From Dolomedes plantarius (taxonomy: Eukaryota > Arthropoda > Arachnida > Araneae > Dolomedidae): a stretch of DNA of 64,000 bases. The stretch is from contig OU015490.1 in assembly GCA_907164885.2 (NCBI GenBank), forward strand, positions 18,454,940 through 18,518,939, written 5' to 3'. The notes below the pieces were generated by a model. That model was not told the DNA's origin. It worked only from the letters and a program-made list of their open reading frames with translations, and did no database searches. Shown here one piece after another: positions 20,029-30,593 of this stretch (position 1 is the first letter of the stretch; every line of letters begins with the position of its first letter). Made by a program: the position numbers and the translations under genes.

Positions 20029-20490
20029 AATGAGTTCAAAGGGAAATTACATCCGCTAGTGATAAGGACTAAACAGCGCCGCGAAAGGGCGAGTGGAATA
20101 AAGCGCAAGAAAGCGAAGTTTAAAAGATTTTGGAACTTGAACAAAACTAGGGAGAAAGGTCCGGTAGCTAGAAAGAAGCCGAATTGCGTAAGGCATAGAC
20201 AAAAGGCTGGACGCCAGGGTTTTGTCAAGTTCAAGAAGAAATTTAAGGGAGGACAACATTCTGTTAAATTCAAAATGAAAATGGGTATGAAATACTCAGA
20301 AAGACAGCCTAGCAATTTCGGGAAACCGAGGAAAAACCGAAAGTTGCAAATATTCGCGAGGGCGAAGATTAATAGACAGGATGAATTTAGGGGGTCGTAT
20401 GATAGGGTTTCCACGAAAATTCAGCGTAAGCGAGATGCTACGAGGAGGGTTAACTCCAAATTTAAAGGAATCAAGTTCGGGAAAATTTAA
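20029..20490 (+). CDS. LARD-like element ORF, strongly basic part after an in-frame TGA
   Basis: This is the same reading frame as 19258-20025, separated by a single TGA, and it stays open for 153 codons to TAA at 20488-20490. It is extremely Lys/Arg-rich (KQRRERASGIKRKKAKFKRF, FVKFKKKFKGG, KFKMKMGMK), as expected of a nucleic-acid-binding, nucleocapsid-like tail. No initiator ATG lies near its start, so it is likely made by readthrough of the TGA, or the TGA is a mutation in a single 410-codon protein. No homologous family is recognised. Confidence 0.5.
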   Translation, partial: NEFKGKLHPLVIRTKQRRERASGIKRKKAKFKRFWNLNKTREKGPVARKKPNCVRHRQKAGRQGFVKFKKKFKGGQHSVKFKMKMGMKYSERQPSNFGKPRKNRKLQIFARAKINRQDEFRGSYDRVSTKIQRKRDATRRVNSKFKGIKFGKI

Positions 20491-22010
20491 ATTCTCAGAT
20501 GAGATTTTGAGGGTCAGGTAAGAATTTAATGCTGCGTGAAACAGTGACCCAGAATTGTATGTGCAATAATTATGTGTATTGTTTTTGTTTTGTATCATTT
20601 TATACCAGAAAGTTGAATTGAAGAAATTGTAGTGTATAATCTTTTATGTGATGATTTTTGTCAAATTTAAAGTGCATATATGTTGGTAAAACATGACGAT
20701 ATAGTTTGAGAATGAATTTAAGCAAATTATGTATATTTCCTTATGTTCAATTAGTATAACGATTTTGTTTCGGTAAAAGTCCTAAGACGCTTTTTATGTA
20801 AGCCGGTGGAAGGCCTCAGAAAGGCTGTCATTAATATACTGCAATACAATTTTTCTCTTGTTAGAAAAGGAACCAAACGAGTTACTTTGTTATGACTCTA
20901 TGTCAGGAAATGACGTTAAAAAACATAATGGAATTGTGGAAGCCAAGTGTAGAAATAAATGTGGGCTCAAATGTGAGTTTCGGTTTCCTGGTCAATCTAG
21001 TGGAAAGAGGCCGATTGAGTCGCGCGTTTGGATAGGAGAAATTATGTACCGTGGGTTACAGGACCAACTGAATGTCGAATAGTTAATGATCTTGTAATGC
21101 CGAATGTTTAATGAAATAGTAAGCATTACATAACTAATATTTAGTAAGAAATATAAGTTTAATTTTGTCCACTAAATTTGGTAATCGTTATCCACGATGA
21201 TGTGTTTTTGCTTTAAGAGAAGTTTACAGAGCAATTGTAAAATTTTTAATTGGTTAACGTTGTGATCAATGTATGTTGTGTTAACTGTGTTTCTTTGAGT
21301 AATGTTTCTTTGTTTAATGTGTCTTTGAGTAATATTTTGTTTCATGTTATTAAAACTAGGTTAAGATATAGTCGATAATTGAAATATGGTCGAAATTGTG
21401 GTAATGTTTGTAATTAAGTTAAGATTAGAGTAATGTATTGTTGTAGTACCTATGCTAAAATATGTTAAATGAAAGTGCTTAATGTGTTGGCGAATAGAAG
21501 CTAAACGAGTTATAGGGTACGATGTTGGCTATGTCTGGCTGAAATGTACCGGGGCTAGACGCCCTCAAGTTTATAATTGAACCGATAAGGTTATCTGCAG
21601 ATAGAATGGCCTTGAGGCTATGTTTTTGTTGTCTCTAGTATGAATTTGTTAACGTAAGTTTCTTAGTGCATTATGAGAATTTTGTTTGTCTTAATCATGT
21701 ATGAATTTATTATGTGTTTAGGTAATGTAATATCAGTGTAATGATTATCTACATCTCTTACTGGAAATTGAATTGATGTTTTTCACTCTCGAAAAGTATT
21801 TGGAGTGCGAGTTTAGGAATGATGTGTCCCAGACTGAGTGCAGTTTAGGGCATTTCGAGAGAAATTTCTAAAGTAGGTGGAAATTGACTCTAGTAAGTTA
21901 GGGCTGAAGAAAGCCAAATGGTATTGACCTCTTTGGAAATGTTTCGTGTGGGCATGCCTAAATGGACCTACCGAACTTTCCATTAGACTTTTTTATGTAT
22001 AAAAAAGCCT
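20491..22010. other. LARD-like element interior, non-coding
   Basis: AT-rich, with one small frame (20858-21082, 74 aa, with EAKCRNKCGLKCEFRFPGQS) that I cannot assign. Otherwise only TAATGT-rich low-complexity sequence and no enzyme motifs. Confidence 0.5.
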
Positions 22011-22027
22011 TTAAAGGGGGGAGGAGC
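22011..22027 (+). promoter_or_regulatory. LARD-like element polypurine tract
   Basis: AAAGGGGGGAGGAGC lies directly before the 3' LTR, the usual plus-strand primer position. This supports an LTR start at TGTGATGG (22028). Confidence 0.75.
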
Positions 22028-22631
22028 TGTGATGGCGGCGGACTCTCTACTTAATCCCCGGTATTTTATATGAAAATATGGTGAAGTTTCATTACAGTTT
22101 TGGATGTTTACCTGAGGCGATTCCAGGTCCATCGATCAAGAGGCGTGCCAGCTGTCTAGTAAACAGATGACCAGTAAACCGATGACAACCAGGACTGGAA
22201 GTGCGAGGGAGTTTTCTGGACGAGCGGTGGTTCCGGAGGTATGCAGTTTGAGAACCGGTTTGGACTGGTGTTCGTGTGTGGAGACCAGATCAGGCCAGTG
22301 TCGAGACAGGGACAGACAGAGAGACAGAAGTCGGGTGTGGACGGTGGTCGACTTTGTCTCGGACCAGCGTTTGCGTGTGCGGAGAAGCCACGTGGAAGAA
22401 TTGTGATTTGTTTGGCTGGAGTGTCTTACAGGTGTAAATCGATTGATTTGGCTGGAAGCCATGAATGCACTGGAGGTGCAAAAATCAAGGAGTTAACGTA
22501 TATAGTTTGTAAATACGCGAACTGAATAAAGGTCATTTTTATGTTCATTAATGCAGCGTATTCTCAGTGATATTTGAGGGAACAGAGTGGCTAGGAATTA
22601 GCCATAGTTCGGCGTGCTATCGGAATAGACT
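22028..22631 (+). repeat. LARD-like element, 3' LTR
   Basis: TGTGATGGCGGCGGACTCTC to CGGAATAGACT; counterpart of 18483-19083. Confidence 0.85.
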
Positions 22632-22663
22632 GGGCAGGAAAAACGAATTGTCCCAGTTTATGA

Positions 22664-22665
22664 TA

Positions 22666-22691
<26 letters not shown>
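22664..22691. repeat. (TA)n microsatellite
   Basis: About 14 TA units. Confidence 0.95.
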
Positions 22692-22696
<5 letters not shown>

Positions 22697-23224
22697 CGTG
22701 AATTGATTTATTCATACATATTTACAGAATATCTTATACAGATTTCCCATTATTAATTAATCATTATCAATCATCAATCCGTCGAAAACCAGAGAGAGAG
22801 TCAGAACTCAGTTCAATCTACAGTTCAGCCTAGAGACAGGAAGCACATCCCATAATTATCTCTTCTTCTTTTTCTTGGACCTCCCCTCTCTCTCTCTCTC
22901 TTTTTATACTTCATCCTTCAGGAAATCCAGATCATTCTAGAAGCTTCTGAATCAGCGTGGGAAAGCTCTGGCGGCTTCCGAACAGTTAGTGTGTTCAGAG
23001 CATCTGCTCCCCTTGGTGGCTCTAATTACCTTCTTTTAAACTCTCCGTTAACAACTTGTTTAACGACACTGTCCAACTTTTATTGAATTGGTCTCGTATG
23101 GAAAGACTTTTTCCCAATTAAGAATGGTCACAGCACCACCCTGTGTGCAAGCCTCTGACAGCGTTGTGCAAGCAGTTCCATTCGGATATCATTATTCTGT
23201 AATGGGAAGCACTAACGTACTGTT
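22692..23224. other. Unassigned sequence with CT-rich run
   Basis: A CTCTCTCTCTCTC run near 22886-22902 and moderately GC-rich flanks. No convincing frame or repeat family is recognised. Confidence 0.4.
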
Positions 23225-23964
23225 TTAAGGGGACTCACGACTCTTAAGTCGAGGAAATAAGGCATATTTTCATATATTTTGACTCTTCGTAACTATTTCA
23301 ATTTACTCCCAATTTTTCCAAATTTTATGTATATGATAAATTGATATACTTAGTTTAATAAACAAATTTTCGACTCTCCAAATAATTTTAAATAATTTTT
23401 TTTAAATGCTTTAGATATACCTTGTTTTTTAAGCATGTTTATTGTATACTGGCTTGCGCGCAGAACTATGAAATTAAATTTACACTTAAATGTATAATTC
23501 CTGTTTAATATTTAAAATAAATAATTTAAAATACTATTGAACATAAAATATTCAGCAATGAATTTTTTTTAAATTTTTTTAAAACTGTTTAAAATATACT
23601 TAAATTTTCCTTAAATTTTTGCCTTAATTTACCCATGAAAAAATAACAAAATGTGCAGTGATTGCAATAATTCTAGTTCAGACGCAATAAAATAACATGA
23701 TTATGCAGTGATAAAAATTTCATGGAATTATGTTTCATAGTTTTTGATATATCAGTTGCGGAATGATGCAAAAATGAGTTTAAAATTTTTCTTACCATAA
23801 ACTTGATCAGTAATTAAATATTTAGAATATCAATATCTCCGGAACTAAGCGGAATATTTGCACGCGGTTTGCTTTATTTTGTTCAGAAATGATCAGGCTT
23901 TAACATATATTTTTTTTCAAAACATCGAATATTTTAAAGATTTAAGGGTAGTGAGTCCCCTTAA
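23225..23964. mobile_element. TTAA MITE, TTAAGGGGACTCAC ends
   Basis: The left end is TTAAGGGGACTCACGACTCT and the right end, reverse-complemented, is TTAAGGGGACTCACTACCCT. 740 bases, AT-rich, no coding frame. It shares the TTAAGGGGAC start with the element at 16172. Confidence 0.82.
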
Positions 23965-24351
<387 letters not shown>

Positions 24352-24492
24352 GAAACTGCGGTCGGTGTCTAGGGGTCAGTTGTTCTCAGTCTTATAGAAA
24401 CCTTTCCGCTTACTGCACGGCGGAACTAGACTCTCATATACTCAGACAGTACTCAATGAAAGACAGAGTCACTGCTTAAAACACAAACACTA

Positions 24493-24745
24493 TATGAGGC
24501 GGTGAAAGGCAAAGTGGTGTAAGTCAGTAAGTCAAGTGGTGTAAGTCAAAAGAGTTTAACTGCCGAAACTACAAAAAAATCCACCATAAATTGAACAAAT
24601 TATAACTCATAACAATTATTACAATATTGCAAATAATAACTATTTACAATTCTACTATAAATTAAACATGGAGTTTACATATTTTCCCCCAAATGAAAAA
24701 AGTTGAAAATGTGACTTACACCACTTTGCCTTTCAAAGCCTCATA
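24493..24745. mobile_element. MITE, TATGAGGCGGTGAAAGGC ends, TSD TA
   Basis: TATGAGGCGGTGAAAGGCAA with AGTGGTGTAAGTCA continues the left arm. The right arm TGACTTACACCACTTTGCCT ... GCCTCATA is its complement. TA flanks both sides. 253 bases. Confidence 0.78.
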
Positions 24746-24747
24746 TA

Positions 24748-25105
24748 TTGACACTTAGGACTATTTACAGTTGTAGAAATACGTTACATATAAAATTACA
24801 CGACAGGCCGCACCAGGCCTCCACAATCAGAATGGGTTAAAGTATCCAGCCGTCTGCCGCGATAGGGTTAACTAAGCCGCAGTCTGCTGCTTATCAGGAG
24901 CCAATGTCATGCCCCCTTCGAGACTGTCTCTCCCGTCGCAGCCCGTCTGCTGCTTTAGGCACCTCTAACCAGGTCGGGACCCAATCTCAGTCTCCCCTAA
25001 AATACTTTTCTCCCAGTTTATCTCTCTAAAACCTAATAGCGCTGTCGTCACATAGCGTACACGGCGACATATAGCTCATAGCTGGAGCCCTGGGATAATA
25101 CAATT
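24748..25105. other. Unassigned sequence with repeated CCGTCTGC motifs
   Basis: CCGTCTGCCGCGATAGGGTTAAC, CAGTCTGCTGC and CCCGTCTGCTGC recur between 24849 and 24955. It may be part of a decayed LTR; no coding content is recognised. Confidence 0.3.
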
Positions 25106-25108
25106 CCC

Positions 25109-25135
<27 letters not shown>
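25106..25135. repeat. (TA)n microsatellite
   Basis: (AT)n continuous with the target TA of the following transposon. Confidence 0.9.
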
Positions 25136-25140
<5 letters not shown>

Positions 25141-26436
25141 ACTCTAGGATAGATGGCCATAGAGGAGAGATGGCCAGTCTAAATATTAACAAAACTTGAT
25201 CATAAATGGCAGTTTAAACTTTTTTCGTAGGAAGTGTTCAGCGAGTTCATTCATTGCGAGGTATAGCTGTGTTTTTCTTTTACAAAAAGTAAGTGAAATT
25301 TTAATGTTCATTTAATTTAGTGGTTGAATATTTTTGTTGAGTTAGGTATCTGAATGTTTTGCAATACGTACGTTACATTTTTTATTTACTTTACTGACTT
25401 TTAAGGCACGTATATAATCCAATCTTTGCTTCTAAGCCTAAAACAAAGACGTACAATGGCTGAGTGACGTTTTAAATTGGGTGGCCATCTGTCCTTCAAT
25501 TTCAGGATAGATGGCCACATAAAATCGAGGAGAGATGACCACCTTTAATCAATATTTAAAAATTATATGGAGTGAGGATTTTAACTAAATATAATTATAT
25601 TTAAAATAATTATATAACTTTTATGTTTATAATTATATTATTTGCACCAGTTCCTAATGTAACCATCACAAAAACAGTTAGAAAACGTACCAAACAGGTA
25701 GCTATGCTTTTGACATCAATAGAAAATATTGACAAACGTCGGAAACTTTCATCCTAGAAACAGATAAAGTTGATAAATAAGCTTAAAAGCAGTAAAAAGA
25801 CATAAACGCGAGAAAGAAACAAAAACACGACACTTCCTGTAGCGAAGATGGAATATATTTGAAATTATCAGATTCTACAGATTCCGAGGGAATAGAATTT
25901 GATGAGGATCACTGTGTTGGTTGGGGCGAAGAATACAATACCATAACCTAAAAGGATGACTGGATAAAATGTATAAAGTTCCTGAAGTGGTTCCATGAAA
26001 CGTGTACAAACTATCAAGACCTTTGCCAAAAATGTGGTAAAATTTTACGAAAAGTGGAGGGTTGAAATTATACTTCAAATGTTGTTTATTAGAATTTTAT
26101 TCACTCATTTTCCGTGATATAATTGCATCTTTACAAATTGCTATAACTTTTTCATGATTAACTATATGATATGTGTTGTTTTATGCTATTTTAACTTCAC
26201 TTTTTCTTTCTTGTATTGGATGGCCTTCTCTCCTAGGCTTGAAGGAGAGATGGCCATCTGCTATTTTAATTTCAAACTATGTTTCACACTGTTTGTTCTC
26301 AATGTTTAATTGTTTTTTGCCCAAAATATGATGAGTGTATGTATAAGAATTTTAAATATACATAAATATTTCTTGTGTTTGCATTCTAAGATTTTTTATT
26401 TCAATCTTTAAAAACTATGGCCATCTATCCTAGAGT

Positions 26437-26441
<5 letters not shown>
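25136..26441 (+). mobile_element. pogo-type DNA transposon relic, GGGTAACTCTAGGATAG ends
   Basis: Inverted termini of about 27 bases (GGGTAACTCTAGGATAGATG, then GCCAT; right end ATGGCCATCTATCCTAGAGTTACCC) with TA on both sides, embedded in (TA)n. The interior retains only the C-terminal end of a transposase. Motifs resembling the terminus (GGATAGATGGCCA, GGAGAGATGGCC, GGAGAGATGACC) recur internally. Confidence 0.82.
25640..26065 (+). pseudogene. Tigger/pogo-like transposase C-terminal relic
   Basis: Broken frames give VTITKTVRKRTKQVAMLLTS and ENIDKRRKLSS. Then come KLSDSTDSEGIEFDEDH, a stop, and DDWIKCIKFLKWFHETCTNY with QDLCQKCGKI. The last block is a C-x2-C/H-C zinc-binding tail like that on many DDE_1 (jerky/tigger/pogo) transposases of arthropods. 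No catalytic domain is left. Confidence 0.6.

Positions 26442-26482
<41 letters not shown>
26442..26482. repeat. (TA)n microsatellite
   Basis: Continues on the right side of the pogo-type element. Confidence 0.9.
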
Positions 26483-26920
26483 CATTAAAAACCCCATACC
26501 ATTTTAAATTCTAAAATTATTCTAAATTCCCTTGGGCGTATGAGCTAATTTTCGCTTTCAATTCTAAGTCCTAAAAGGCCTCCGGTGGAAAATATTAAAT
26601 GGTTTCCTTTTTCAAACCTGCGCGGCGTCATTCGAGAATTCATATAAGCTTTGCGCAGGTTACATAAAACCCCATGTGACTTGTCGACAACAGCAAATCC
26701 CTAATCACTATCATGATCACATGACAAAGTTTATATAAGCCGTCTGATCAACAAACCTGTACGCTTTTCGGATTTTGTAACTGTCTTGGGAAGACGTATT
26801 CTCCGACAAAATAAATGTAATGCCGTAACTTGCCGCGTCGTCTTTGATTCGAGCCACGACTACATCATCATCCCTTGTAATGTGCTGGACACCAGTCTTC
26901 TCTTGGGTTGTCCAGTACAT

Positions 26921-26922
<2 letters not shown>
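26483..26922. other. Unassigned sequence
   Basis: No gene or repeat family recognised; only short frames. Confidence 0.4.

Positions 26923-26974
<52 letters not shown>
26923..26974. repeat. (TA)n microsatellite
   Basis: About 26 TA units directly before the CAGTTGGC MITE. Confidence 0.95.
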
Positions 26975-26977
<3 letters not shown>

Positions 26978-27147
26978 TTGGCTCTCTGTTTAACGACGAT
27001 CTCTATTTAAAGACGATATTTCCCAGTCCCGGCTTCTCCGACGTTATGGGAAATGTTATTTTTTTAACAAATTCTGTTTAAGGGCGATCTCTACTTAAGG
27101 ACGATTTTTCGCGGTCCCTTGAAAGTCGTTAAACAGAGAGCCAACTG
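26975..27147. mobile_element. MITE, CAGTTGGCTCTCTGTTTAAC ends, copy 1
   Basis: Termini CAGTTGGCTCTCTGTTTAAC and GTTAAACAGAGAGCCAACTG are exact inverted repeats and TA flanks both sides. 173 bases. The same element is present at 43203-43368. CAGT-starting ends with TA duplication suggest a pogo/Tigger parent. Confidence 0.92.
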
Positions 27148-27152
27148 TATAT

Positions 27153-27437
27153 GGCTACGGCCACACGTACGGCTTTTCCCCGCGCTTGAAAATCTACACC
27201 AGCCGGCCACACGTGCATGTGACATTTTTCCCCGCTGGGTCTTTTCCCTCAGCTTGAAAATCTACACAAACCGCGAGAAAAATAGGTCTCGTTCTATCCT
27301 CCAGCGACCGACCTTGAGATCGCGCGAGAAAAACAGCTGCGTTTGGCCACACCGTGCGTTACAGAAGCTTATCTATATTTTGGTGCTTGTTTTCTCGTTG
27401 CGGTTGTGAGGGAAAAATCGCTCGTGTGGCCGTAGCC
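27153..27437. mobile_element. MITE, GGCTACGGCCACACG ends
   Basis: GGCTACGGCCACACG at the left and CGTGTGGCCGTAGCC at the right. Internal copies of GGCCACACGTG and TTTGGCCACACCGTGCG are also present, as is a duplicated CGCTTGAAAATCTACAC (27183 and, as CAGCTTGAAAATCTACAC, 27250). 285 bases. The target duplication is not clear. Confidence 0.75.
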
Positions 27438-29204
27438 TATGTATGTAACGCACCGGTACAGAGAGAGAGGGGAGGCCGATGCGTCACAAGGTCTACTCTG
27501 TGACCCAGATTCCCGCACTTATACGTCGTTGGCCGATGAAAACTCGTCCCCTGGTCCTGTTGGTCACTGTTTGTGTTAGGTTATTCGGAAAGATGACTAG
27601 CAGAGTCGTAACATCAAGCTGGTTTTGGGAGTTTGAAAACAAGTATCCTCTTAGGTCTCGGTTGATGACATGCTTTTAGCTGGCCATTCCACACCTCAGA
27701 CAAACAAAACTACACCACTCTTAGAACTGAAGTTTTTATTCCCTATACATTACATATTATTTGGACAGCGACAATTCAGGAAATCACACCTGTACCTATT
27801 TATAACTTTATAGAAGTCTTGTCTCGTGATCTAAACCTCCTGCAATTATTGGACTCGACTCTTGCCCGGTTATTTACCTGATCAAACGCTTTATTTAAGT
27901 TTTCGATAAAGAGCGTGAAAACATGTTTCTAACCGGATTCCGCTGGGGGGTCATGCAGTAGAACATCCACCTAGTCCAAATCGGTTTTAAAACTTTGAAA
28001 CCTCAACGGTTTTCCAGACCATGCCAGCGATGTGAAGGAATTTTAAACAGCGAAATCCCACCTTGATAGCGCTTTCTAAATATCTGTGTCGTACCGGAAA
28101 AAATAAAGACTTTTAAACTCCTCGAAAATTGAGAGAAGAAAGTTGTACTCGTAATTTCTCAACTTGTTCACCTAAATGTATCATTTCTGAATTTTTTTTA
28201 CGCCAATTATCCACCTCTACTTCGCATTCTGTCTGAATGGGTTGTTTAAAAAACATTCATTTAGTTTTTTTTTATGAAACGTTCCATGTAACAGATATTA
28301 CTTTGGCTGTACATTACAAAAAAAAACCATTTTAATAAAATAATGAAATCTAAATGAATTTAAAATAACAAAAAAAGAAATTGAAGCGTGAAAATTAATT
28401 CAGTCTCCACATAAAGACATAAAATATTTATCTAAAGTTACTCATTTACAGATCACAACAGACGCAGAAAAAAAGCAGTCAAATCTTACAATTTATAATT
28501 GTATATTAAAGTATATATCTATCTACAAAAATACCAAATTAAACAAGAATGTTAATTTTTAAATCATATTAGAAATTCTTGCAGTTTCGTTAAAAGCAGC
28601 TGTGTAAAATTTTCACTTTTCCCCAATGTCTTTTGTCTTCCTACACAAATAGAAAACAGGCAAGTTTATAAAATTGGTTGTAACGTAAACACGAATTTAT
28701 ATATTAGTTTAATACAAGTACTTTAAATTAAATATAATGAAAATAATATTTTTAAGTAACGTATTTGTATTAAAATTGGTATTTCTCAAAAACATTTTTT
28801 TTGTCTATTCCGCGCATATCTAAAAATGTATCATTTGTATAACCTTGAAATTTAATACACATATTATTGATATAGCATACTGTATACTGTAGTAAAATGT
28901 AAGAAAAATAATAATATTTGCATTTTTTATATGCTTTAGTACTGCCAAAATTATAAACAATTTTATTAATTTAAAAGAAAAATTTTAGAAAAACACAAAA
29001 CATGGGAATTTTCTTTCGATTTTTCTACAGTCTATTTTTGAAGTTATATATATATATAGACTACGCAAAATATTAGAGCAAAATAATGGTTAGAAAGCTT
29101 TAAATCCTACGCGGAAGTAGTAAACTATGTGACAGAATGTAAATATTTCATTCTTAAATATGTCTATTTTACACAAATATTTCATTCAAGAGGGTTATTT
29201 TAAC
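27438..29204. other. Mostly AT-rich unassigned sequence
   Basis: Around 27811-27850 a segment (AGTCTTGTCTCGTGATC) recurs near 58283. A short (TA)n lies at 29046-29058. No gene recognised. Confidence 0.45.
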
Positions 29205-29206
29205 TA

Positions 29207-29993
29207 CAGCTAACCCTCCTATAACACGGTAGACAGGTTCCTAGAAAATGCCGTGTTGTGTGAAACCGTGTTACATGAGACCCAGAGACAGTTCAAAAAA
29301 GGGAGGTTACGCTCTGAAAACTTATTAAAAACAAACATTTTTTTAAAAATTCCATATAAGCAACTTAGTTTTTATTAAAAATTTAAATGTATGTATAACA
29401 CAAAACGAAAAGAAACAAAAAATATTATTTTCATTTAATGCGACCTTAATTTAATAAATTTCTTCCTCATCACTGCTCAATACAATAAAACCAGAACGTT
29501 TTTTCGACTGAACGATATCACCTTCACTTTCAGAACCTTTTTCTTCATTTAGATTTTTCGCACCTTCTATCCTCATTAAAAAATCTGCAATTCTGGTTTG
29601 TTGGCTGGTTCTGAAAAGGTCATTGTAGATATCACGGTATGGAGATAGATAATTTTGCAGCTCCCTTTTGAATTTTCGGCTTCATTCAGCGGAATGGTCT
29701 GCATTCAAGAAAAATGATTCAAGATTTTCAGCTAAGTTTAGGCCTTCTTGTAATTTTATAGAGATATAAATGGATAAATTATAATTTGTTTATACATTTT
29801 CGTGTAAAGCCACTATAGTTCATTATTCCCTCCCGTCATTATTTTAAGGTAATTTAGTTTTCAAATGTGTTAAACAAAAATCATGTTATCTAGTGCTGTA
29901 GAAGTACAGTGGTGTACAAAGGTTTTCGCAATTTCTTTATCGTGTTAGAGCGAAAGCGTGTTGTAAGATGCCGTGCTGTAGGAGGGCTATCTG
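29207..29993 (-). mobile_element. pogo/Tigger-type element relic, CAGCTAACCCTCCTATAACA end
   Basis: The left end is CAGCTAACCCTCCTATAACA and the right end, reverse-complemented, is CAGATAGCCCTCCTACAGCA. TA occurs at 29205-29206 and 29994-29995. Subterminal GCCGTGTTGTGTG and CGTGTTGTAAGATGCCGTG repeat the theme. The interior holds a transposase C-terminus on the minus strand. Confidence 0.8.
29451..29760 (-). pseudogene. Tigger-like transposase C-terminal relic
   Basis: On the minus strand: LNLAENLESFFLNADHSAE, a stop, then RKFKRELQNYLSPYRDIYND, LFRTSQQTRIADFLMR and an acidic tail to TAA at 29451. The pattern of an acidic helix, then RTSxQTxIxxFxxR near the end, is typical of Tigger/TIGD proteins. 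The HTH and catalytic parts are absent. Confidence 0.6.
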
Positions 29994-30249
29994 TATATAA
30001 ATACACAGATGCACTATTTCTTCATATACTAAAAAAAATTTAAATACATTACCTGATTATCAAATATGTTATAAACAATCGAAAAATATCAATTTTCAGG
30101 CCATAAATCGACGGTTCAAAAGGTATGAGCCCCGTTAAGGGGATAAAGCAAAAACCGGAGGTTTTGCATGAGTGAGATTTCATAACACTCTTTCCTGTAA
30201 TGTAAACAGGTCTAACGAAACTCTCAATATTTCTTTACAAAACATTATA

Positions 30250-30405
30250 CAGCGGAACTACGATATATCGAACCTCAAGGGAACGAGAAAACTTCGGATT
30301 ATTGAGGATTTCGATATACCGAGGTTCGATTTAATAATGACATGGGAGTGTTAGGTAGGTTAAATGGGAATGGGAAAACTTCGATTTATCATGGAATTTA
30401 ATCCC
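30250..30405. mobile_element. Fragment of a CAG-ended MITE (ATATATCGAACCTC type)
   Basis: CAGCGGAACTACGATATATC GAACCTC and, inverted, GATATACCGAGGTTCG suggest a small pogo-like MITE. No matching outer right end is visible. Confidence 0.4.
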
Positions 30406-30593
30406 AAAACATAAATGACGTGCGATATCTGTTCGAAAAACACATCAAACCGGAGTTTCAGTTTGATTTTCAAGGCCGTTTTCCTAGAGTGGGTCAAATA
30501 TAATTCTTTGCGCCAAAATATCCCGTTTCATAAAATAATAGAGAGTTGGGAACATCCCTGAATGACTTTTTCCTCTGTTCTCAAGCCATAAAC

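Larger units (their letters stand above)
18483..22631 (+). mobile_element. Non-autonomous LTR retrotransposon (LARD-like)
   Basis: Direct repeats of about 600 bases at 18483-19083 and 22028-22631 flank a 2.9 kb interior with no protease, RT, RNase H or integrase motif. A purine-rich tract precedes the right repeat. The interior carries one long frame of unknown type, acidic then basic. No target duplication was found, and the termini (TG...ACT) are unusual, so the exact ends are uncertain. It probably depends on enzymes from another LTR family. Confidence 0.8.
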
